A DNA stretch of 64,000 bases from Deltaproteobacteria bacterium (GTDB lineage Bacteria > Desulfobacterota > Syntrophia > Syntrophales > UBA2210). Location: NCBI GenBank assembly GCA_016933965.1, contig JAFGTS010000014.1, positions 1-64,000 on the forward strand, read 5' to 3'. The position numbers were made by a program, and so were the translations under genes. Below, piece by piece: positions 51,890 to 59,772 of this stretch. The notes beneath the pieces were generated by a model that saw nothing but the letters and a program-made list of their open reading frames with translations, was not told the DNA's origin and made no database searches. Within the stretch, counting starts at the first letter, position 1. Every line of letters starts with the position of its first letter.

Positions 51890-52885
51890 ATGCTTTCGAA
51901 CTATGTTGCTGAAAGAGCCGAGTTGTTTTATTGCCTTTCATATCAGGCATTTCTGATGGGGCTCTATTTGATTCGTTGTGGCAGAAGGATAGTATTTGTC
52001 ACACAAAATCAAAATATTATCAGAACATGTGAGCAACTTGATCTTGAGGTTATAAAACTTGTCTCATTTTCTCAGAAGCATATATGTTTCAATTCAGGAA
52101 AGGTGAAAAAATATATTAATCAGTTATGTTTACTGGGCGATGGTGTACCTCTGCACTTTTCACATACGCAATTTGATAGTTTTTGTTTTTTATTGATCAA
52201 CGCTTATTCAAAAGTAGCCCCGATATTTTTTTATAATTTTGAGGTTGAATATGGTGTGGTTGAAAAAATATCGCTCGATTATGGTTTTTTGAAGACATTA
52301 TTTCTTCGCCTCATGATGAAAAAGATATATGAATGCGAATGCGTTATTAAAAAAGTGAGAGGTGTTTATCTGATCGGCATAGATAGGGAATTTTTAGAGA
52401 GACATAACATAGAGACAGTAGATAATAAAGATACCTATTATGAACAGATTGCAGAGGCAATAAAAGACAGGCAAATTGAGTTGAAAAAATGTCAGAATCT
52501 CTTTTTATATCAGGACTTCTCAAATGTGACGTGGCAAAGGTCCATAAATGCAATATACGACTTATTAAATAAGAAAGACTTTGTTGTAAAATCACATCCA
52601 AGTAAAAAAATTGCTGAAGCAGCTCTCAGAAATATGTGCCAATATCCAAAACACCTGCCTTCTGAGTTAATATTTGGTAATATTGATAAAAATGTTGTCG
52701 CAATATATTCATCTTCATTGATTAGTGCATCAAAATTTTCTCATCTCAAGGCAATAAGTCTTATTGAACTTGTGGAGTGGCGTAACAATGATTATAAAAT
52801 GTTTCTTAAAAAAGACCTTGTAACAAATTCAAATGGGAAAATATTTTTCCCTGAAAGTTTTGATGAGTTGTCTGCGCTTTTATAA
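51890..52885 (+). CDS. candidate sialyltransferase-like (nonulosonyl) glycosyltransferase
   Basis: A 331-residue soluble protein with no obvious common family. Features of bacterial sialyl- and polysialyltransferases are visible in order: an acidic-Gly site LLGDGVPLHFS (about 81-91), the CMP-binding HP motif in FVVKSHPS (H236-P237), LPSELIFGN (PxEL-type, 257-264), and a serine motif AIYSSSLISAS (271-281). The HP and SS/T motifs contact CMP in known enzymes. The preceding pathway makes a CMP-linked legionaminic acid, which needs such a transferase. The assignment is by motif and context; the overall similarity is too weak for a family number. ATG at 51890, 20 bases after wzx. Confidence 0.55.
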   Translation: MLSNYVAERAELFYCLSYQAFLMGLYLIRCGRRIVFVTQNQNIIRTCEQLDLEVIKLVSFSQKHICFNSGKVKKYINQLCLLGDGVPLHFSHTQFDSFCFLLINAYSKVAPIFFYNFEVEYGVVEKISLDYGFLKTLFLRLMMKKIYECECVIKKVRGVYLIGIDREFLERHNIETVDNKDTYYEQIAEAIKDRQIELKKCQNLFLYQDFSNVTWQRSINAIYDLLNKKDFVVKSHPSKKIAEAALRNMCQYPKHLPSELIFGNIDKNVVAIYSSSLISASKFSHLKAISLIELVEWRNNDYKMFLKKDLVTNSNGKIFFPESFDELSALL

Positions 52886-53031
52886 AAAATAAAACACTTT
52901 TCTTTGATCCAGATGATTTATTCAATGCTCATATTTGGCGAAGTCATGAAAAGCTCCATGGTGCCGAAAAACCAGCATTTTGATTTTTAACTGCTTGAAT
53001 ATATTAAATGCAAATTAAAAATTGCCACTTT

Positions 53032-53052
53032 ATGACTTTTTGACGAAGTCAT
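53032..53052. repeat. ATGACTT/AAGTCAT hairpin, dispersed GACTTTTTACGAAGTC-type
   Basis: ATGACTT (53032-53038) pairs with AAGTCAT (53046-53052) around TTTGACG. It lies in the 191-bp gap between the sialyltransferase-like and CatB-like genes, which has no other feature, and matches the type seen at 1911, 2072 and 13161. Confidence 0.65.
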
Positions 53053-53076
53053 CATATTTATTGATACACACTCATT

Positions 53077-53787
53077 ATGCCGGTTAACTTAAATAAAATA
53101 TTAAAAATCACTGCTCAAAGTGTGCCCGCCTGTTTAACCATTGCTGCGATGAATACCATCATGCGCCTCAAATACAACGTTAAGATAATGAAAAATTGTA
53201 AAGTTAAGATCGACTGTGAGTTTGAAGGGCATAATGCCGTGTTTCACAATACTGAAATATCGAATTCAATCCTTGGGTTGTTTTCTTATGTTGCTGAAAA
53301 TTCCGTCATTCGGAGCACAAAGATTGGTAGATTCTGTGCTATTGGGGACTATGTGAGAACGGGAGTAGGACGCCATCCCATCGATACGATGGTTAGTATT
53401 CATCCCGCATTTTTTTCGCTTAAGAAACAGGCAGGAATAACTTTCGCTCAAGAGCAACTATTCCATGAACATTTATATGTAGATGCAGAGAGAAGATTTG
53501 TTGTTGATATTGGCAATGATGTGTGGATTGGCAATAATGTTACGATAATGGATGGAATTATTGTATCTGATGGCGCGGTTATTGGTGCTGGTGCAGTAGT
53601 AACAAAAGATGTTGCCCCATATTGCGTAGTTGGTGGAATACCTGCAAGGGCGATAAGATACCGTTTTAGTAAAGAAGAAAGGAAGTTTCTCCAAGAATTT
53701 AAGTGGTGGGAGAAAGACGTTAATTGGCTCGCAAGAAATGCACACTTGTTTTGTGATATAGAAAAATTCATGAAAAATGTTGGTTAA
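53077..53787 (+). CDS. CatB-related O-acetyltransferase (hexapeptide repeat)
   Basis: A 236-residue left-handed beta-helix acetyltransferase. SVIRSTKIGRFCAIGDYVRTGVGRHPIDTMVSIHPAFFS carries the His-loop of the CatB/xenobiotic group, followed by DIGNDVWIGNNVTIMDGIIVSDGAVIGAGAVVTKDVAPYCVVGGIPARAIRYRF. The C-terminal W-rich helix is also typical. Acetylates a sugar hydroxyl, probably in the O-unit. The N-terminal 35 residues are hydrophobic-basic and may lie on the membrane. A single gene, with a 99-base gap to the following glycosyltransferase. Confidence 0.87.
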   Translation: MPVNLNKILKITAQSVPACLTIAAMNTIMRLKYNVKIMKNCKVKIDCEFEGHNAVFHNTEISNSILGLFSYVAENSVIRSTKIGRFCAIGDYVRTGVGRHPIDTMVSIHPAFFSLKKQAGITFAQEQLFHEHLYVDAERRFVVDIGNDVWIGNNVTIMDGIIVSDGAVIGAGAVVTKDVAPYCVVGGIPARAIRYRFSKEERKFLQEFKWWEKDVNWLARNAHLFCDIEKFMKNVG

Positions 53788-53886
53788 TATAATAACAATA
53801 ATAACAGGTTTATTAATGAGAAAAATGACATAAAAACAAGTCATTTAATATGAATAAGAATACTCCCGAAATGAAGAGCAGCAGCA

Positions 53887-54795
53887 GTGATTCAAAATAA
53901 AGCCGCCAGAGTATTTGTTATTATAACTTGTCATAATCAACTTCATGCGATTAAGCGGTGTTTGTCATCTCTTTTCAAACAAACATTTAAAAACATATCC
54001 CTTGTTGTTGTTGACGATGGGAGCAATGACAATACGTCTGAATTCCTCAGCCAGATTGGCAATAACACAGTGGTATTGCGTGGCGATGGCAACTTGTGGT
54101 GGGGCGGTGGGGTTTTGCGCGGCTATGAATCAATTTCTCATGTTGTGCAGGAGAGTGACTATATATATCTTGTCAATTGTGATGTCGAACTTAAAGAAGA
54201 CTGTTTGGAAAAACTTCTTTTTTTCCTTGAATCAAAGAAAAACAGCTGCATCGCACACTCTCTTACAGTAAACCAGTCAGACCGAGAAACTATAATTACT
54301 TGCGGGAGTAATATTAAAAGTTGGGCATTATTTCTTACAGATCACCCTCTGAGAGGAATGAAGCGTTCTCAGATTGATTTTGCGCCCGTTGCTATTGAGA
54401 CAGTTACCGCACGGTCCCTTTTAATTCCTAATAATGTAATAGAAAAAGTTGGTTTTATAGACGGCAAAGCTTTTCCTCATTATGGTGGTGACAGCGATTT
54501 CGGAGTACGCTGTAAGCGATTGGGATTTCAGCCTTTTGTGGTTCCACAAAGTGTCTGTTATTTGGATATTCTTTCTACAGGTAACAACCCGGGATTAGAT
54601 AGCGCTTCACTGAGGGATAAAATGGGAGGGCTTTTTTCCATCAAATCAACCAACAACCTTAAATATCGATGGAAATTTGGTCGTAACATAGAGAAAGGAT
54701 ATTTACGCATTCCATATTTTATATCGGTATGCGCACAGGTATTCGGGGGCATTATTGTCGAGATTCTTAGATCATTAGGAAGAAGATTATCATAA
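53887..54795 (+). CDS. family 2 glycosyltransferase (rhamnosyltransferase-like)
   Basis: A 302-residue GT-A enzyme. VFVIITCHNQLHAIKRCLSSLFKQTFKNISLVVVDDGSNDNTSEFL is the classical GT2 N-terminus, and YIYLVNCDVELKEDCLEKLL contains the DxD-type position (here CDV). WGGGVLRGYE and HYGGDSDFGVRCKRLGF fit the rhamnosyltransferase-like subgroup. No TM helices except a weak C-terminal hydrophobic segment. Start GTG at 53887 with a weak AAGAG. Donor and acceptor are unknown. It belongs to the AT-rich island. Confidence 0.85.
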   Translation: MIQNKAARVFVIITCHNQLHAIKRCLSSLFKQTFKNISLVVVDDGSNDNTSEFLSQIGNNTVVLRGDGNLWWGGGVLRGYESISHVVQESDYIYLVNCDVELKEDCLEKLLFFLESKKNSCIAHSLTVNQSDRETIITCGSNIKSWALFLTDHPLRGMKRSQIDFAPVAIETVTARSLLIPNNVIEKVGFIDGKAFPHYGGDSDFGVRCKRLGFQPFVVPQSVCYLDILSTGNNPGLDSASLRDKMGGLFSIKSTNNLKYRWKFGRNIEKGYLRIPYFISVCAQVFGGIIVEILRSLGRRLS

Positions 54796-54826
54796 AAAAT
54801 TTTCTTAAAGGCACGATATTAAATCC

Positions 54827-56194
54827 ATGACCTGCCGCCACGATTCTTCTTTTTACAATTCACACGATAGAAAAATTTTAGATGTTACGTCTATGCCTGC
54901 CAGAGGATATTCGCTGAATAAGTCTTTGTCAGTTGATACGAATTCAGACGGGATAGGTAATGCCGGAAGCCTTCTTGTTTGGATTGCAACAGTTTTCTTT
55001 GTTGCAAAATATTTCATCTGTAGGGGACCTCGCCCTCTAGATCTAATAAATATAGTTTCCGTTGAAACCGCAGGAATACTTACTGTGTATTTCCTTTCAC
55101 TATTGAAGGGGACTGTAAGAATTAATATTAAATATGTGATGTTTATTATAGGTGGTTATATTATTTTGCTCGGTCATCTTATGTTAGTGATTGATCACTT
55201 CACTTTTGAATATATCATCAAGCTGTCGCGATTATATGCATATATAGTCATTATTTTGATTTTTGCTATGCATTTCTTTAACTGGCATGTTTTTTATCGT
55301 GTATTGCTTACATTTTGTTATGCATCTTTGTTTCTTACAGTAATCGGGGCGTTTTTTTTCCCGAACTATTTTGTAGAGATAGGATATGGTTTTACTCGGT
55401 GGCGTGCCATGTTTTCGGAACCATCAGCGTTTGCGCCAGTAATAAGTATCGTGTTGTTTGATTCTCTGGTGCGAAAGAGGATTTTAGGGATTATATTATC
55501 TCTTTTCGTAGCTCATCTTGTGGCTTCCGGGACTGTATATGTTGTCATGGTACTTATGGCCATTATGTTTTGTGTCAGATACGTTATATTTCAAAAACGA
55601 AACATTAAAAAGCTTATCATCTTGTTTTCAGTGCCGTTATTTATAATGATAACAGTCGTTTTTTTATTGGTGTATCAGTCAGAAGTTATGAAAATACTTG
55701 ATAATAGCTTTAATTACGGAAGAATCGTCACTTCTATCCAAAGTGTTTCTGAAGAAGGTCATGGCAATTCAAGACTCCGTTCCCTGTTTAATTATTATAA
55801 AATCTTTAAGAACGAAGGCGGTCTATTTTTTGGTCGTGGTTTTAATGCAGCAACAGTTTTTTTCGGGGAAGAAAGCGGAGAAAATATTAATAGAGAATAT
55901 TCTATCCTTCATTCGTTTTTCTTTGCTTTTGGTATTATTGGAAGCGCTGCGCTAATATTTATTCTGTTCATGACATGGTTTTATTTAAATAAAACGGGCA
56001 ATGTGTTTATGTTAATAACATATTCAGCCTTTCTTTTTTCTTCTCTCTTGAATAGTTCGGGAGGACATACCCTTTATAAATTTTGTTACATCTTTATCCT
56101 TTCATCCATAATATATGGGAAAGATGGATTGCCGGGCTATGCGCGGAGCATCAAAAACCCTTCAATTTTCAGGAGGAGCGTTGAAGTGGCGTGA
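54827..56194 (+). CDS. wzy: Wzy-type O-antigen polymerase
   Basis: A 455-residue polytopic membrane protein with about 11 hydrophobic helices. There is a large periplasmic loop near residues 275-340 containing GHGNSRLRSLFNYYKIFKNEGGLFFGRGFNAA, as in O-antigen ligase/polymerase proteins. MFSEPSAFAPVISIVLFDSL is the usual glycan-polymerase block. The N-terminal 40 residues are hydrophilic, unusual for Wzy, so the true start may be later than the ATG at 54827. It polymerises O-units at the periplasmic face. The last 14 bases overlap the alternative TTG start of the next gene. Confidence 0.85.
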   Translation: MTCRHDSSFYNSHDRKILDVTSMPARGYSLNKSLSVDTNSDGIGNAGSLLVWIATVFFVAKYFICRGPRPLDLINIVSVETAGILTVYFLSLLKGTVRINIKYVMFIIGGYIILLGHLMLVIDHFTFEYIIKLSRLYAYIVIILIFAMHFFNWHVFYRVLLTFCYASLFLTVIGAFFFPNYFVEIGYGFTRWRAMFSEPSAFAPVISIVLFDSLVRKRILGIILSLFVAHLVASGTVYVVMVLMAIMFCVRYVIFQKRNIKKLIILFSVPLFIMITVVFLLVYQSEVMKILDNSFNYGRIVTSIQSVSEEGHGNSRLRSLFNYYKIFKNEGGLFFGRGFNAATVFFGEESGENINREYSILHSFFFAFGIIGSAALIFILFMTWFYLNKTGNVFMLITYSAFLFSSLLNSSGGHTLYKFCYIFILSSIIYGKDGLPGYARSIKNPSIFRRSVEVA

Positions 56195-56204
56195 AGAATT
56201 GGAT

Positions 56205-57416
56205 ATGAAAATTATCTATCTCCATCAATATTTTAATACCCCTTCTATGTCAGGTGGAACGCGTTCATATGAGATGGCGAGACGTTTCATTATTGCAGGA
56301 CATGAAGTACATATGATCACGTCACAAAGAGAGAATTCTCGTTATTTTTACAGATGGATGGAAGAAAATATTGATGGTATTCATGTCTACTGGTTACATG
56401 TGCCTTATTCAAACAAGATGAGATTTACGGCACGAATAATGGCTTTTATGAAGTTTGCCCTTTTATCCGCCCTAAAGGCTGTAAAAGTTGGTGGAGATAT
56501 AATATTTGCAACCAGTACTCCATTAACTATTGCCTTACCAGCAGTGTATGCTGCCCGGCGGTTGAAAAAACCGATGGTTTTTGAAGTGCGAGATCTGTGG
56601 CCGGAGATACCCATTGCCGTGGGCGCGATCAAGAACATATTTTTAAAAAAGGCAACGAGATGGTTTGAGTGTTTTGCTTACAAGAATTCAGAAGCCATAG
56701 TAGCTTTATCTCCTGGCATGGCTGCAGGTATAATTAAAACTGGGTATCCAGAAAACAAGGTGTATGTAGTACCCAACAGCTGTGATATTGAGATGTTTCA
56801 AATTTCAGAAAGCGAGAGGGATGCGTTTCTGAGGTTACACCCGGATTTGCGGGATGGGCCACTTGTTCTTTACGCAGGTACGCTTGGTCTCATTAATGGA
56901 GTTGGATATCTTGTTGAAATAGCAACTGCTATGATACGAATCGATGCATCGGTTCGTTTTTTGATTGTTGGTGAAGGTAAGGAACAAAAGAAAATTAGGG
57001 AAAAAGCCTTTAGTGCCGGTGTGCTGGGAAAAAATCTATGGATGTTGCCGTCGGTCTCAAAATCAGAGATGCCGCATTTACTTTCGGCAGCAACAATAAC
57101 GAGTTCGTTCGTTATAAATTTGAAGGAACTGTGGAATAATTCTGCAAATAAGTTTTTTGATGCATTAGCTGCTGGACGGCCAATTATGATAAATTATGGC
57201 GGATGGCAGGCGGATTTGATACGTGAAACAGGGGCTGGATTGGTTGTGCCGCCAAATGATGCCTTACGATCCGCTGAGATACTGCATGATTTTCTTTCCG
57301 AACCAGGTAGGGTAACAAGGGCCGGACAAGCGGCCTTTAAACTAGCCAAGTCCCGCTTTGCACGTGATGATTTAGCAGAAGAATTGTTGGCAGTATTGGA
57401 AAAAACATGTGGCTGA
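56205..57416 (+). CDS. family 4 glycosyltransferase (WbuB-like)
   Basis: A 403-residue GT-B enzyme. The N-terminus MKIIYLHQYFNTPSMSGGTRSYEMARRFI is typical of WbuB/WcaI proteins that transfer sugars such as L-FucNAc. EVRDLWPEIPIAVGAIK, VALSPGMAAGIIKTGYP, VPNSCDIEMF and the C-terminal nucleotide-sugar region ALAAGRPIMINYGGWQADLIRETGAGLVVPP follow. The ATG at 56205 is chosen by homology, but a TTG at 56181 has the much stronger ribosome site AGGAGGAG and overlaps the wzy stop, so it may be the real start (411 residues). GC content is intermediate. Confidence 0.88.
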   Translation: MKIIYLHQYFNTPSMSGGTRSYEMARRFIIAGHEVHMITSQRENSRYFYRWMEENIDGIHVYWLHVPYSNKMRFTARIMAFMKFALLSALKAVKVGGDIIFATSTPLTIALPAVYAARRLKKPMVFEVRDLWPEIPIAVGAIKNIFLKKATRWFECFAYKNSEAIVALSPGMAAGIIKTGYPENKVYVVPNSCDIEMFQISESERDAFLRLHPDLRDGPLVLYAGTLGLINGVGYLVEIATAMIRIDASVRFLIVGEGKEQKKIREKAFSAGVLGKNLWMLPSVSKSEMPHLLSAATITSSFVINLKELWNNSANKFFDALAAGRPIMINYGGWQADLIRETGAGLVVPPNDALRSAEILHDFLSEPGRVTRAGQAAFKLAKSRFARDDLAEELLAVLEKTCG

Positions 57417-57443
57417 AACTACCGATGTAGCAGCAACAAACGT

Positions 57444-58082
57444 ATGAGGATGATGTCTGTTTATGAACCGCACAAGAAACCGGGAAGACAGCTCTTTGAT
57501 CTGGCGATTGCTGTTCCTTCCATGATCATTCTAGTGCCCGTTTTGTGTGTGATAGGATTCCTGGTACGCCTTAAGATTGGGTCGCCGGTCCTTTTCCGCC
57601 AGATACGTCCAGGGTTGCATGGCAGGCCTTTTACCATCTATAAGTTTCGCACTATGACGGATGAAAGGAATAAGGACGGGAGTCTGTTACCTGACAGACA
57701 CCGCTTGACTAAATTCGGACGTTTTCTTCGGAGCACCAGTTTGGATGAATTGCCAGAATTGTTAAATGTTTTAAAGGGCGATATGAGTGTTGTCGGACCC
57801 AGACCATTACTTATGCAATATTTAGAGAGATATACACCCGAGCAGGCGCGCCGCCATGAAGTAAAGCCGGGTATCACAGGTTGGGCGCAGATAAATGGTC
57901 GTAATGCAATTACCTGGGAAGAAAAATTTCAGTATGATGTATGGTATGTCGATAATCAATCATTCTGGCTGGATTTAAAAATTATTATTTTAACGATTTG
58001 GAAAATTTTGAAACGTGAGGGAATTAATCAGCCAGGGCAAGCAACAATGGAAGAATTTATAGGATCAAAAAACAATGAGTGA
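57444..58082 (+). CDS. pglC: initiating sugar-phosphate transferase (PglC-type, monotopic)
   Basis: A 212-residue phosphoglycosyl transferase. A single N-terminal re-entrant hydrophobic segment (about 17-42) is followed by the core domain: GSPVLFRQIRPGLHGRPFTIYKFRTMTDERN, SLDELPELLNVLKGDMSVVGPRPLL with the catalytic Asp-Glu pair, and RRHEVKPGITGWAQINGRN. These enzymes load the first sugar phosphate onto undecaprenyl phosphate. Small size and neighbours pglE and pglF suggest UDP-diNAcBac or a related sugar as donor. The last eight bases overlap the next acetyltransferase. Confidence 0.9.
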   Translation: MRMMSVYEPHKKPGRQLFDLAIAVPSMIILVPVLCVIGFLVRLKIGSPVLFRQIRPGLHGRPFTIYKFRTMTDERNKDGSLLPDRHRLTKFGRFLRSTSLDELPELLNVLKGDMSVVGPRPLLMQYLERYTPEQARRHEVKPGITGWAQINGRNAITWEEKFQYDVWYVDNQSFWLDLKIIILTIWKILKREGINQPGQATMEEFIGSKNNE

Positions 58083-58491
58083 TCAAGACCGTTTTGCTGA
58101 TTGGGAATATCCTGAGATTGAAGAGGGGAAACCGACCAAGTATAACTGGGTGGTCCGGAATGTTTATGGACTGAGATTAGGTTATAAAACGGACATAGGT
58201 GCCTTCAGTTACATCAATGCAAAATATGGAGTCACGATTGAGGATTTTGTACAAATAGGATCACATTGTTCCATTTATTCCGTCTCTACCATTGATGGAA
58301 AAAGCGGACCAGTGTTACTGAAGAAGGGCTGTCGTGTGGGAAGCCACAGTGTTATCATGCCGGGTGTGACTGTAGGTGCAAATTCTATTGTCGGTGCATT
58401 GAGTTTTGTTAGTTGTGACATTCCCGAGAACTGTATCGCCGCCGGGGTTCCAGCGAAAGTGATAAAAAAAACCAAGCCACATATTGCGTAA
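58075..58491 (+). CDS. hexapeptide-repeat acetyltransferase (short PglD-like candidate)
   Basis: A 138-residue left-handed beta-helix protein: YINAKYGVTIEDFVQIGSHCSIYSVSTIDGKSG, VLLKKGCRVGSHSVIMPGVTVGANSIVGALSFVSCDIPENCIAAGVPAKVIKK. It occupies the position of PglD between pglC and pglE, and in that pathway the amino group made by PglE is acetylated. However, it lacks the N-terminal Rossmann domain of PglD (about 195 residues) and looks more like general sugar O/N-acetyltransferases of the WbbJ group. Coupled to pglC by an eight-base overlap. Confidence 0.82.
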   Translation: MSDQDRFADWEYPEIEEGKPTKYNWVVRNVYGLRLGYKTDIGAFSYINAKYGVTIEDFVQIGSHCSIYSVSTIDGKSGPVLLKKGCRVGSHSVIMPGVTVGANSIVGALSFVSCDIPENCIAAGVPAKVIKKTKPHIA

Positions 58492-58511
58492 ATCAAAGCA
58501 GATTTGTCTAA

Positions 58512-59738
58512 ATGATAAAAACAAAAACAAAACGCATCTTCCTTTCCCCGCCCCACATGGGGGGACAGGAACTCGATTTTATCCGGGAAGCCTTTGAAAG
58601 TAATTACATTGCTCCCCTGGGGCCCCAGGTTAACGCCTTTGAACGTGAGTTCTGCGAGCGGGTCGGGATCTCCCATGCCGTGGCCCTGGCGAGCGGAACG
58701 GCGGCGATACACCTGGCCCTGCGGATTCTCGATGCCGGCCCCGGCGACGAGATCTTCGCCTCAACACTGACCTTCATCGGCAGCGTCACTCCCATCATCT
58801 TTCAGGGGGCACGTCCCGTCTTTATCGATGCCGACCGTGTCTCTTGGAACATGGACCCGGGGCTGCTCGAGGAGGAACTCAAACGGTGTGCCGCGGCCGG
58901 CAGCCTGCCGAAAGCGGTGGTCCCAACTGACCTGTACGGACAGTGCGCCGACCTGGACAGGATCCGCGACATCTGTGAACCCTATGAAATTCCCGTTATT
59001 GTTGATGCCGCCGAATCCCTCGGTGCAACCTGCAGGGGCCGAAGCGCCGGTGTTGGGGCATGGGCCGCGGTGTTCTCCTTCAACGGGAACAAGATCATCA
59101 CCACCTCCGGAGGCGGCATGCTTGCCTCGGATGACAGGGCGATGATCGACCAGGCCCGGTTCCTGTCGCAACAGGCAAGGGATGATGCGCCCCACTACGA
59201 GCATTCGCAGATAGGCTATAACTACCGGATGAGCAACATCGTGGCCGCCATCGGCAGGGGACAGTTGCGGGTCCTTGACGAACGGGTCGATGCCCGTCGC
59301 CGCATCCGTGAATTCTATCAGGATGCCTTGAAGAAGCTTCCCGGCATATCCTTCATGCCCGAGGCTCCCTATGGAAAATCGAACTGCTGGCTGACGGTTA
59401 TTCTGATCGAACCTGAAGCATTCGGTGCCGACCGGGAACAGGTTCGCCGGGCCCTCGAGGCGGAAAATATCGAATCGCGGCCCCTGTGGAAGCCGATGCA
59501 CGCGCAGCCGGTGTTCAATGTGAAAGGGATTAAGGATTACGGATTAGGGATTACGGATTATGAATCGGGGATCGGGAATGGAAACAGGGGGCTCAGGCGG
59601 TATGAAGCACGGGTTGTGGGAGGAGCGGTCAGCGAGTACCTCTTTGAACGCGGTCTCTGCCTGCCCTCGGGAACGGCCCTGTCAAAGGACGACCTCGAGC
59701 GGATCGTGGCGGTGATCCGCAACTGCAAAGCCGCATAA
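58512..59738 (+). CDS. pglE: UDP-4-keto-6-deoxy-GlcNAc aminotransferase (PglE-like) with a repeat-derived insert
   Basis: A 408-residue DegT-family PLP aminotransferase. IFLSPPHMGGQELDFIREAFESNYIAPLGPQVNAFE closely matches PglE, and EDAAESLG-type VDAAESLGATCR, FSFNGNKIITTSGGGML (PLP Lys) and YGYNYRMSNI-type blocks follow. It makes the 4-amino sugar for bacillosamine-type products. Between MHAQPVFN and the conserved LCLPSGTALSKDD an extra segment of about 24 residues (about 339-362) is encoded by GGATTACGGATTA repeats. It remains in frame. The first ten codons are AT-rich and the rest GC-rich, so the island edge runs through the start of the gene. Confidence 0.88.
   Translation: MIKTKTKRIFLSPPHMGGQELDFIREAFESNYIAPLGPQVNAFEREFCERVGISHAVALASGTAAIHLALRILDAGPGDEIFASTLTFIGSVTPIIFQGARPVFIDADRVSWNMDPGLLEEELKRCAAAGSLPKAVVPTDLYGQCADLDRIRDICEPYEIPVIVDAAESLGATCRGRSAGVGAWAAVFSFNGNKIITTSGGGMLASDDRAMIDQARFLSQQARDDAPHYEHSQIGYNYRMSNIVAAIGRGQLRVLDERVDARRRIREFYQDALKKLPGISFMPEAPYGKSNCWLTVILIEPEAFGADREQVRRALEAENIESRPLWKPMHAQPVFNVKGIKDYGLGITDYESGIGNGNRGLRRYEARVVGGAVSEYLFERGLCLPSGTALSKDDLERIVAVIRNCKAA
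59527..59560. repeat. GGATTACGGATTA-type simple repeat inside pglE
   Basis: Alternating GGATTA and AGGATTAC/GGGATTAC units, the same motif that flanks the four-helix-bundle gene near 35900 and 36342. Here it is translated as IKDYGLGITDY. Confidence 0.85.
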
Positions 59739-59772
59739 AATTGTTGCAATCAGACCATTATGTGTTATTAGA

